This document shows, in pieces, positions 44,304-52,183 of a DNA stretch of 64,000 nucleotides. The number at the start of each line of letters is the position of its first letter. The first letter of the stretch is position 1. The notes beneath the pieces are model-generated. The model was not told the DNA's origin and searched no databases. It saw nothing but the letters and a program-made list of their open reading frames with translations. This DNA comes from Acidisoma cellulosilyticum (lineage in GTDB: Bacteria > Pseudomonadota > Alphaproteobacteria > Acetobacterales > Acetobacteraceae), in contig NZ_JAESVA010000004.1 in the NCBI RefSeq assembly GCF_020621385.1, positions 186,001-250,000 on the forward strand. Reading direction: 5' to 3'. A program made the position numbers and the translations under genes.

Positions 44304-45381
44304 CGAGATTTTTCCGGGCCATGGGATTTCCCCCTTCGATCTCATCGGCGATCTGGCCATCGGCCAGCGGCAGATGGTGGAGATTGCCCGCGCCTATTGT
44401 CTGACGCACGATCCGCTGCATCTCATCATTCTGGATGAGCCGACATCCTCGCTCGATTCCCAGACCTCGGACCAATTGCTCGCCCATATGCGCCGCACCG
44501 CACAGAGTGGCCTCAGCACAATCCTGATCTCCCATATGCTGGGCGAGATTTTGGACAATGCCGATCGCATCGTCGTCATGCGCGACGGCACGGTGGTGCG
44601 CGCGGCCGATGCTTCGTCCTTCGACCGGGAGACGCTTGTGCTCGCCATGGGCAATACCCATCGTGATCGTGGCGCGGGGACCGCCAGGCGCAGCCTGCGC
44701 GATCGCCCGACGGTCATTGAAGCCAAGCCGCGCAAGGGCGGTCAGATTTCCCTGCTGGCCAGGAAGGGCGAGGTCATCGGCCTTGCCGGGCTCGCAGGCC
44801 ATGGCCAGACGCGCATGCTGCTGCGCATTTTCCGGGCTGCCGCCGCGCGGCAGACGGGTCTGCGCGTCACCGGGCGTATGGCGCTGGTGGCGGGCGACCG
44901 CCAGACGAATGGCATTTTTCCGTTGTGGTCGATCACCGAGAATATCGCGGTGCGGTCCATGCGTCGGATGACGCGCTACAGCCTGATATCCGCGAAGCAG
45001 GAAGATGCGCTGGCGACGCAATGGCGCCACCGCATCGGCATCCGCACGCCCGATATGCGGGACAATATCCTGACGCTTTCGGGGGGCAATCAGCAGAAGG
45101 CGCTGTTCGCCCGGGCCTTGGCCTCGGATGCCGAGATCGTGCTGATGGATGACCCCATGCGCGGCGTCGATATCGGCACCAAGCTCGAAGTCTATGACAT
45201 CATCCGCAAGGAGGCTGAGAACGGGCGCACCTTCTTTTGGTACAGCACGGAATTCGAGGAGCTGGATAATTGCGATCGCGTCTATGTCTTTCGCAATGAC
45301 GTGATCACCGCAGACCTGGACCATGATGACGTGACCGAGGAACGCGTGATTGCCTCCTCCTTCGCGGAGGGCGCGGCATGA
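44254..45381 (+). pseudogene. sugar ABC ATPase, N-terminally deleted
   Basis: This 375-codon frame encodes a CUT2 double ATPase from just before its first signature onward (DLAIGQRQMVEIARAY, Walker B LIILDEPTSSLD, second cassette GLAGHGQTR, LSGGNQQK and MDDPMRGVDI). The first ~130 residues, with the only functional Walker A, are missing. The frame instead begins in the out-of-frame end of the binding-protein remnant, so one deletion (junction near 44285-44300) joined the two genes. Residual expression is possible but nucleotide binding in cassette 1 should be lost. Confidence 0.85.
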
Positions 45382-46355
45382 GCGCGGCGCTGATGCCCGG
45401 TCGGGCCATCGTCACGCGGTATCTGGCGCCGCGACGGCTGCTGCGGACGCTGCTGCCGAGCCTGTCGCTCGCTTTGGTGCTGATCGCCATCGGCTGGCTG
45501 AACCCACGCGCCATCAGCTATTTCGGCTTCAACCTGATGCTCAATCTGGCGATCCCGATAGCACTCGCGACGATCGCCCAGATGTTCGTCATCACCGTCA
45601 ACGATCTCGACCTGTCGATCGGTTTCTTCGTAAGCTTTATCGGTTGCGTGGGTGCCACCTGGCTGCCGCAGCGCCCGCTGATCGGCATTGCCATGATCCT
45701 GGGCGGCATCCTGGTCTATGCGCTGGTCGGCGCGCTGATCCGCCTGCGCAACCTGCCATCGATCGTGGGGACGCTCGGCATGAGTTTCGTCTGGCAGGGG
45801 GCCGCGATCATCCTGCTGCCGCAGCCCGGCGGCGCCGTGCCGAACTGGCTGCATGGGCCGATGAGCTATCACACGCCTTATCTGCCCTTTCCGATCGTGG
45901 CGGCCATCGTCATTGGCCTGGTCACGCATTTCGGCCTCATGCGGACCTCCTTCGGCACGGTGCTGCGCGGTGCCGGCGGCAATCCGCAGGCGATCGAGAC
46001 GGCCGGCTGGTCCATCCTCGCCATCAAGATGATCGCCTTCGCGCTGGCCGGGGTTTTCGGCGTGCTGTCGGGATTGTCGCTGATCGGCATTGCGACGGCG
46101 GCCGACCCCAATGTCGGCGGTGGCTATACGCTGCTCTCCATCGCCGGCGTCATCCTCGGCGGCGGTGAATTCGTGGGCGGTCGAGTCTCGCCGATCGGCG
46201 CCGTGATCGGCGCGCTGACGCTCGCACTCGCCTCCAACTCTCTGCTCTCCTTCATGCATGTCTCGCCCGATTGGCAGATCGGCGCCAATGGGCTGATCCT
46301 GATTGTCATCCTGGCCGCACGCGCGCTCATCAATCGGCAGGAGGCCGCACAATGA
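45378..46355 (+). CDS. sugar ABC permease, intact in a decayed operon
   Basis: This 325-residue RbsC-type permease is of full length, with all membrane segments and the NDLDLSIGFFVSF motif near residue 75, and VILGGGEFVGGRVSPIG near 255. It overlaps the ATPase remnant by four bases and the second permease remnant by four. The protein itself shows no damage. With no working binding protein, ATPase or partner permease it is probably non-functional in place. Confidence 0.82.
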   Translation: MSAALMPGRAIVTRYLAPRRLLRTLLPSLSLALVLIAIGWLNPRAISYFGFNLMLNLAIPIALATIAQMFVITVNDLDLSIGFFVSFIGCVGATWLPQRPLIGIAMILGGILVYALVGALIRLRNLPSIVGTLGMSFVWQGAAIILLPQPGGAVPNWLHGPMSYHTPYLPFPIVAAIVIGLVTHFGLMRTSFGTVLRGAGGNPQAIETAGWSILAIKMIAFALAGVFGVLSGLSLIGIATAADPNVGGGYTLLSIAGVILGGGEFVGGRVSPIGAVIGALTLALASNSLLSFMHVSPDWQIGANGLILIVILAARALINRQEAAQ

Positions 46356-46702
46356 AGCTCGTTCGACGCGCCGCGTCCCAGCCCTGGATGCTGTCCTTCA
46401 TCGGTGCGGTTGTGGTGTTTGCCGCCGCCATCGTCATTGCTGGCGGCCATGGCGCGGGCAGCATGGCGAGTGCGGCGGCGAGCCTGGCGGTTTTCATGGT
46501 CATCGTCGGCCTCGGTGGCACCTCGGTCGGCGGCGGGCAGGCGACGGTGCTGGGCCTATGGGGCGCGGCGCTGTTTCTTGTCTTCCTGCAGATCATGCTC
46601 AACACGCTGGGTGCGGATGCCGGCACGCGGCTGCTGATGACGGGGCTTGTGATCATCGGCGTCATTACCGTCGCCGGCGGCGGCCGTCGCGCCCGCCGCT
46701 GA
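46352..46702 (+). pseudogene. second sugar ABC permease, internal in-frame deletion
   Basis: The frame has only 116 codons where the family has about 320. Residues 1-55 match the N-terminus (first helix and FMVIVGLG). They run straight into the C-terminal GGTSVGGGQATVLGLWGAALF and MLNTLGADAGTRLLMTG block. About 200 residues are missing at a Gly-Gly junction, so the lesion is an in-frame deletion of about 600 bases. The ATG overlaps the intact permease stop. It is not a working permease. Confidence 0.82.
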
Positions 46703-47746
46703 GCGTGGCGGGCTGGTGGTGGCGCGCAGACGCAGGTCCGCACGCAATTCGTGGGACTGAACCGGCACACCGCCGCCGGCCGCCTGGACAAGCTGCTGAC
46801 CGGCCAGCCGCCCGATCTCCAGATTATCGACCCGCATGGTGGTCAATTGCGGGGCGATGCGGGAGACGATGGCGAGATCGTCAAAGCCGGTGATCGACAG
46901 ATCATTCGGAATATCGAAGCCGAGATCGAGTGCGGCGCTGATGGCGCCGAGCGCCAGATTGTCATTGCCGCAAATGATCGCCGTCGGCCGCGTTTTGCTG
47001 GCCATGATGCGACGCAGGCTCTCGGCGCCGAAATCCATGCTAGACGGGCCGATATGCAGATCGGTCGCACGCAGCGTCACGCCACCGGCGGCCAATCCTT
47101 CACGCAGACCCTCCAGCCGCGCGACGACACGGTCATTGGCGTCGACCGGCTGAAAAATCGCCGCGATCCGCTTGTGGCCGAGCGAGACGATGTAATCGGC
47201 GATCTGCCGGAAGGCCGCGCGATTGTCGAAGCCGATACAGGGATGCGGGCTGTCATGGCGAAACCCATAGGTCAGGACATAGGGAATGCCGCGCTGCCGC
47301 AAAAGATCGAAAGCCTGAGGCGGATAATTCTCACCGACCAGCGCCAGAACCTCGATGCCCTGGGCCAGCATGGCCTGTACCTGGTTGAGCCCCTCGGCGG
47401 GATCGTAATTGCTGCAGCCGAGCAGAAGCGTGAATCCATTTTCCGCGAAGACCGCCTGCATGCCGCTGATCTGACGGGCGAAGATCTCATTATCCAGCGT
47501 CGGGATGATCGCACCTGCGATATGACTGCGGCGGGACGCGAGCGCCCGGCCGGCGGCATTGGGAATCCAATGCAGTGCGGCGGCCGCTTCCCGCACCCGC
47601 TGCTGAATGCTGTCCGAAACCTTGGCGGGTTCATTGAAGACGCGGGAAACGGTCGCGGTGGAGACCTGCGCCAACCGGGCGACTTCCGCCAGCCGTGTGC
47701 GGCCGGTACCGCCGCGCGAGCGCCTTGTTACCTTGTCATCGGCCAA
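46556..47746 (-). CDS. LacI-family regulator with C-terminal run-on
   Basis: This 396-residue regulator has a HTH at residues 17-63 (TRLAEVARLAQVSTATVSRVF) and an effector domain ending in the usual LRLRATTSPP near residue 347. A further 49 residues, low in order and rich in Gln, Arg and Asp, are encoded opposite the permease remnant. This overlap of 147 bases on the other strand suggests that the normal stop was lost. The only in-frame start is TTG. It probably controlled the decayed transporter and the aldolase-oxidase pair. Confidence 0.83.
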   Translation of the reverse strand: MADDKVTRRSRGGTGRTRLAEVARLAQVSTATVSRVFNEPAKVSDSIQQRVREAAAALHWIPNAAGRALASRRSHIAGAIIPTLDNEIFARQISGMQAVFAENGFTLLLGCSNYDPAEGLNQVQAMLAQGIEVLALVGENYPPQAFDLLRQRGIPYVLTYGFRHDSPHPCIGFDNRAAFRQIADYIVSLGHKRIAAIFQPVDANDRVVARLEGLREGLAAGGVTLRATDLHIGPSSMDFGAESLRRIMASKTRPTAIICGNDNLALGAISAALDLGFDIPNDLSITGFDDLAIVSRIAPQLTTMRVDNLEIGRLAGQQLVQAAGGGVPVQSHELRADLRLRATTSPPRSAAGATAAAGDGNDADDHKPRHQQPRAGIRTQRVEHDLQEDKKQRRAP

Positions 47747-47826
47747 GCGATTGCCCCGAAGGTAAACGAGCCATGATGATCAATAAGCCCAAAGCTTTCA
47801 CAGGAATACTGACATGGCATAAAGCA

Positions 47827-47840
47827 CGTAAACGCTTACA
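47827..47840. promoter_or_regulatory. LacI-type operator upstream of lacI gene
   Basis: CGTAAACGCTTACA (reverse TGTAAGCGTTTACG) is a near-palindromic LacI-family site with central CG, 81 bases upstream of the regulator's start. It resembles the site at 43861, so autoregulation is likely. Confidence 0.6.
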
Positions 47841-47904
47841 TTGCAAGTCGAAGGCGCGAATTCTTAAAGACGACAAGTGTTAGCAAAGGACTCCGTCAGC
47901 GCGG

Positions 47905-48264
47905 CTAGTCCGCGAGGCCAAGTTCCGCGCGCCGCTTGCGCGACAGGCCGAGGGCGACGATCCGATGGGATTCCGCGAGATAGGCGCGGAGGTCGGCGTC
48001 GGACAATCCGGGTTTCGCGTAATGCTGTATCCATTTGAGGCCGCGCGAGGCGAGATAGGGCGCAGGCCGCAGACCGGGCTGCTCTTTCAACAGGTCAAAG
48101 GACATCGGGCTGGTTTTGAAAGTGACAAGTATTGTCTTCGCTTGCGGCACGCCGATGGCGAAAACCTTGCCGCCGACCTTCCAGACATCGGATCCGCCCC
48201 ATTGCACGACATGGGTCGTGGCGGGCAGGCTTTGGCAGAAACTGTTCAAACCGTCGCGTGTCAT
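47905..48264 (-). CDS. MmcQ/YjbR family protein
   Basis: This 119-residue protein of the MmcQ/YjbR (CyaY-like fold, double-wing DNA-binding annotated) family has VVQWGGSDVWKVGGKVFAIG near the N-terminus and the typical APYLASRGLKWIQHY. The molecular role of the family is poorly known. Its ATG overlaps the metallo-hydrolase stop (ATGA), so the two are co-translated. Confidence 0.82.
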   Translation of the reverse strand: MTRDGLNSFCQSLPATTHVVQWGGSDVWKVGGKVFAIGVPQAKTILVTFKTSPMSFDLLKEQPGLRPAPYLASRGLKWIQHYAKPGLSDADLRAYLAESHRIVALGLSRKRRAELGLAD

Positions 48265-49010
48265 CCGCCGAAATTCGGCGGGGCGAGGCCGCGCTCAGCG
48301 AAATCAGCGGCCCTGCGAACATGGCGCATGCCCTCCTTCAGCGCGAAAGCGCCGTGGCCGGGCAGAAACATGTCAAAGGTGAGATTGGATAAGCGCCGAA
48401 CGGTGGCGATTGTCGCCGTGAAACTACAATCCGGAATGTCCTGCAGGAAGACCGTGCCGCCGGCGAAAAGCGCGTCCCCGGATACAAGCATTGTTTTGCC
48501 GCTCAGCGTCACGAGATAGGAACAGTGATCGGCGCTATGGCCCGGTGTTTTCAGCAGGCGGATCGATGCCTCTCCGATGTGGATGACGGCATCGTCGGCT
48601 AGGACAGTGTCGACAGTCGCGCCTTGCCAGCGATAGCTCTCAGGATAAACACCGAAGCGTCGCGCGGTATCGAGGCTGATGCGGGTTTCATCATGCGACT
48701 GCATGCGAGCGGCAGCCTCTTCACCGGCATACAGCGTGACGGGTCGCGAGAGCTGATCGAGGATCGGTGCGACGCCGCCCGAATGATCGGCATGCGCATG
48801 GGTCAGGAAAATATGCTTGATGTCGGCGGGATCGAGTCCGTTGGTGGTCAATTCCGCGAAGATGGAGGCGATATCGCGTCCGGCACCGGCATCAAACAGC
48901 ACCAGCCCGTCGCCAGTTTCGATCAGCCAGGCGTTGCAGTCAAATTTATCCGTCAATGAAAAACCTACATTGCCACTGGCAACAAGATGGATCTGCGGAG
49001 AGACACGCAT
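48261..49010 (-). CDS. MBL-fold metallo-hydrolase
   Basis: This 249-residue metallo-beta-lactamase-fold protein has the di-metal motif THAHADHSGG near residue 72, TPGHSADHCSYL near 157, GDALFAGG with its Asp and LPGHG near 217. No signal peptide is seen, so it acts in the cytoplasm. Members cleave thioesters, glyoxalase-type esters or lactones. The substrate is unknown. It is the first gene of a pair with YjbR and is divergent from the SDR-kinase-SIS operon. Confidence 0.85.
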   Translation of the reverse strand: MRVSPQIHLVASGNVGFSLTDKFDCNAWLIETGDGLVLFDAGAGRDIASIFAELTTNGLDPADIKHIFLTHAHADHSGGVAPILDQLSRPVTLYAGEEAAARMQSHDETRISLDTARRFGVYPESYRWQGATVDTVLADDAVIHIGEASIRLLKTPGHSADHCSYLVTLSGKTMLVSGDALFAGGTVFLQDIPDCSFTATIATVRRLSNLTFDMFLPGHGAFALKEGMRHVRRAADFAERGLAPPNFGG

Positions 49011-49138
49011 CGCTTATCCTTTCGATCCGCGGATACTGTCTTTGAAGTCTAGAAGAGCGGTCGCGATATGACAATCCGCCACTCTTTCAGGGTATCGTGG
49101 AAAGCGATAGCTTATGCATTGATCGATGGAGAGCGCGC

Positions 49139-49891
49139 GTGAAACTCAGCGGCAAGGTTGTGGTGGTGACGGGCGGCGCTTCGGGACAAGGCGAGGCCGC
49201 TTGCCGGCTATTCGTGTCCGAAGGCGCGTCCGTCGTTTTGGCCGATTGGAACGGCGAGGGCGCCGCGCGTGTGGCGGCTGAGATTGGTGCGGCCGCCTTT
49301 ACCGTCGATGTGTCGCAGGAAGATCAGGTTGCGGCGATGATCGCCTTTGCCTGTGAGCGTTTCGGCAAGTTGGATGTGCTCTTCAACAATGCCGGCGTCG
49401 GCTATAGTTCCAACGCCCGTTTCCGGATGGCGAGCATCGTCGATACGCCGGGCGATGCCTGGGATGCGATCCTCGGCATCAATCTCAAAGGCCAGGCGAT
49501 GGGTTGCAAATATGCCATTCCGCGCATGCTGGAAGCGGGTGGCGGTTCCATCATCAACAATGCCTCCATCATGGCCATTGCCGGCGTGCCGGGCGCGGAT
49601 GCCTATACCGCTGCCAAAGGCGGCGTCATCGCTTTGACGCGCACGCTGGCGGTGGAATGGGCGAGCCAGGGCATTCGCGTGAACTGCATCTGCCCCGGCA
49701 CGATCGAGACGCCGATGGTCGGTGCAATCACGACGGAGGCTGAGCGCGCCCGACTGGGCGAAAGCACACCGATGAAGCGTGTCGGCCAAGCGGAGGAGAT
49801 TGCGCGGGCCGCGCTGTTTCTGGCCTGCGCCGATAGCTCCTATGTCAACGGGGTCATGCTGCCGGTGGACGGAGGATGGTCTGCCCTGTGA
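49139..49891 (+). CDS. short-chain dehydrogenase/reductase
   Basis: This 250-residue classical SDR has VVVTGGASGQGEAACRLF (cofactor loop), NNAGVGYSS, a catalytic Ser before AYTAAKGG (YxxxK) and the C-terminal SYVNGVMLPVDGGW. The Asp after the second strand (VVLADWNG) favours NAD. I start it at GTG with GGAGAG five bases upstream. It probably oxidises a polyol to a ketose that the kinase encoded next phosphorylates. The kinase start overlaps its stop. Confidence 0.88.
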   Translation: MKLSGKVVVVTGGASGQGEAACRLFVSEGASVVLADWNGEGAARVAAEIGAAAFTVDVSQEDQVAAMIAFACERFGKLDVLFNNAGVGYSSNARFRMASIVDTPGDAWDAILGINLKGQAMGCKYAIPRMLEAGGGSIINNASIMAIAGVPGADAYTAAKGGVIALTRTLAVEWASQGIRVNCICPGTIETPMVGAITTEAERARLGESTPMKRVGQAEEIARAALFLACADSSYVNGVMLPVDGGWSAL

Positions 49892-51399
49892 CCACGTATC
49901 TTCTCGGCATCGATATCGGCACCTCCATCGTCAAGGCCGCTGTTTTCGACCGGGACGGGCAGGAGGTTGCATCCGCCACGCGGCAGACCATTGTCTTGTC
50001 GCCGCAACCGGCCTGGGCCGAGGCGGACCCGGCTGAGGTTTGGGCAGCCACATGCGATGTCATTGGTCGCGTGCTCGCGCGCGTGCCGACTGAAAGCATC
50101 GCCGCGATCGGTCTTTCCGGTGCCATGGTCGGCGCCTGGGTGGTCGATGAGCAAGGGCACGTCCTGCGTCCGGGCATTTTCTGGAGCGACGGACGGGCGC
50201 AGCCGCTGATCGACGCCATGATTGCGCAAGACCCTGCGCTGATGTCGCGCATCTTTGCCGAGTCCGGTTCCGCCATGCAGCAGGGTTGCACACTGCCGGT
50301 GCTGGCTCATCTGGCGCGGCATGAGCCGGAGATTTTGGCGCGGGCGGCAGCCGTCATCGGGGCGAAGGATTTCATTCGCGCGCAGCTGACGGGCAGGATC
50401 GCGACCGATATCGTGGAAGCGGCCGTGGCACCGGGCAATGCCCGAGCGCGGGGCCGTTCGCCGTCCCTGATCGCACTATTCGGTCTTCAGGATTGGGCGC
50501 ATCTTCTGCCCGAGCCGCAGGCCTGCGAGAGCATTGCCGGTTTTGTGACCGAGGCGGCAGCGCGTGCAACGGGACTAAGCGCAGGCACGCCCGTGGCGAT
50601 CGGCGCGGGTGATGTGGCAGCCAGCGTCATCGGCGCGGGGGGCTTGGCTGAGGGGGCGGCCGTCAGCATTCTCGGCACGACTTGCCTCAATGGCGTGGCG
50701 GTATCGGCGCCCGTTTTCACGCCACCCGATCTGGGCATTCTGTTCACGCTGCCGGGCGGGCTTTGGCTGCGCAGCATGGTCAATGTCGCGGGCACCGTGA
50801 ATATCGACTGGGCTTTGGCCGCGCTTTGCCCGGATTTTGTGGAGGCAAAGGATGCCTACGACCGGATGGCGGATATTGCCCGCCAATCGCCGCCCGGCGC
50901 GCAAGGTGCGGTGTATATTCCTTATCTCAGCGAGGTCGGCATCATCGCGCCTGTCTTGGCCCCTAGCGCCCGCGGCGGTTTCGCCGGGTTGACAGCGCGG
51001 CACCGCCGGCCCGATCTGCTGCGCGCCGTTTATGAAGGTGTGGCCTATGCCATTCGCGATTGCTTCGTGGCCACGGGGCTGGATTTCGGCACCGTGCGGC
51101 TGGTCGGCGGCGGTGCGCGCAGCGCCTTCTGGCGGCAGATGATCGCTGACGTGCTGAACCGCAGGGTGGAAGTGCCGATGGGCCAGGAATTCGGCGCCAA
51201 GGGTGCGGCCCTTCTCGCCGGCACGGCGATCGGCTGGTATCCCTCCATCCCGGAAGCGTCTGCGGCGTGCTGCCGTATTCTTCATCGTCATGACCCTGCG
51301 GGTGACGGGCGATATGAGCTGGGCTTTGCGCGATACCGGACCTATGCCGGTGCGCTGGCCGAGGCAAAGCCCCCGAACGAGCAAAGGCTTTTGTCATGA
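49888..51399 (+). CDS. FGGY-family sugar kinase
   Basis: This 503-residue kinase has the two FGGY domains: GIDIGTSIVKAAVFD at the N-terminus (phosphate loop), then LSGAMVGAWVVDEQG, GAGDVAASVIGAGGLAEG and the C-terminal LVGGGARSAFWRQMIADVLN. It is related to xylulose and L-xylulose/ribulose kinases. The GTG start overlaps the SDR stop (GTGA). An ATG 12 bases upstream has its GGAGG with no spacing and is less likely. It phosphorylates a ketose or polyol of unknown identity. Confidence 0.87.
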   Translation: MTTYLLGIDIGTSIVKAAVFDRDGQEVASATRQTIVLSPQPAWAEADPAEVWAATCDVIGRVLARVPTESIAAIGLSGAMVGAWVVDEQGHVLRPGIFWSDGRAQPLIDAMIAQDPALMSRIFAESGSAMQQGCTLPVLAHLARHEPEILARAAAVIGAKDFIRAQLTGRIATDIVEAAVAPGNARARGRSPSLIALFGLQDWAHLLPEPQACESIAGFVTEAAARATGLSAGTPVAIGAGDVAASVIGAGGLAEGAAVSILGTTCLNGVAVSAPVFTPPDLGILFTLPGGLWLRSMVNVAGTVNIDWALAALCPDFVEAKDAYDRMADIARQSPPGAQGAVYIPYLSEVGIIAPVLAPSARGGFAGLTARHRRPDLLRAVYEGVAYAIRDCFVATGLDFGTVRLVGGGARSAFWRQMIADVLNRRVEVPMGQEFGAKGAALLAGTAIGWYPSIPEASAACCRILHRHDPAGDGRYELGFARYRTYAGALAEAKPPNEQRLLS

Positions 51400-52127
51400 C
51401 CGAGGCTGCTTTCTCCTATCTCGCTCTGGCGGCCGATGCGCTGGCGACCTTGCATCAGGGTCAGGAAAATGCGTTCGACGCGGCGGCAGGCGCCATCACT
51501 CAGGCGCTTGTCGCGGATAGGTTGATCTATCTCTTCGGCACCGGCCATTCCCATATGCTGGCCGAGGAAGGGCATTATCGCGCGGGCGGCGTGGCGGCCG
51601 TGGTGCCGGTGCTGTCACCTGTGCTGATGCTGCATGAGGGTGCGGTGGAAAGCACCAGGCGCGAGCGGGAAACGGGCATCGCGGCAGAGGTTCTGAGCCG
51701 CTATCCGATCGCAGCCGGCGATGTGCTGATCATCTTTTCCAATAGCGGCGTCAATGCCGTGCCGGTGGAGGCGGCGGCCTATGGGCGCGATAAAGGCGCA
51801 GTCGTCATTGCCGTGACATCCGACGCCTATTCGAAAGCCGCCGCCGCCGGCCGTCCGAGGCTTTTCGACCTGGCCGATATCGCCATCGACAATCGCACGG
51901 TGCCGGGTGATGCAGGGTTTCAGGCCGCCGAGGGCCAGCCCAATGTCGGGCCGCTATCGACCGTGATTGGTGCGGCGATCCTGAACGCGCTGCTGGCGGA
52001 GGCTGTTGCGCGCATGGCGACACAGGGGCTGGAAGCGCCGATCTATGTCAGCGCCAATATGCCCGGCGCGAAAGAACGCAATGCCATGCTGGTCGCGCGC
52101 TATCAGACGCGCAACCAGCATCTGTAA
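51396..52127 (+). CDS. SIS-domain sugar isomerase
   Basis: This 243-residue SIS (sugar isomerase) domain protein of the DUF2529/UPF0309 type has YLFGTGHSHMLAEEGHYRAGG near residue 45 and IIFSNSGVNAVPVEAA near 110, both phosphosugar-binding segments. It follows the kinase with an ATGA overlap, so it probably isomerises or binds the kinase product. The three-gene set SDR, kinase and SIS forms a compact route from a polyol or sugar to a central phosphate ester. Confidence 0.84.
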   Translation: MTEAAFSYLALAADALATLHQGQENAFDAAAGAITQALVADRLIYLFGTGHSHMLAEEGHYRAGGVAAVVPVLSPVLMLHEGAVESTRRERETGIAAEVLSRYPIAAGDVLIIFSNSGVNAVPVEAAAYGRDKGAVVIAVTSDAYSKAAAAGRPRLFDLADIAIDNRTVPGDAGFQAAEGQPNVGPLSTVIGAAILNALLAEAVARMATQGLEAPIYVSANMPGAKERNAMLVARYQTRNQHL

Positions 52128-52149
52128 GTTTCTCAAGACCGCAAATCTT

Positions 52150-52175
52150 CCCATCAGGTGGAAACACCTGATGGG
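52150..52175. terminator. bidirectional terminator hairpin
   Basis: CCCATCAGGTG-GAAA-CACCTGATGGG is a perfect 11-bp stem with a GAAA tetraloop in the 56-base gap between convergent SIS and amine-oxidase genes. It lacks a clear T-run but is very stable and symmetric. Confidence 0.75.
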
Positions 52176-52183
52176 ATATGGCT

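Noticed and set aside
49099-49112. LacI-like half-sites AAAGC and GCTTA upstream of the SDR gene
   Set aside because: The halves are four bases apart (GATA) instead of the CG-centred spacing of the two convincing operators, and the match may be chance.
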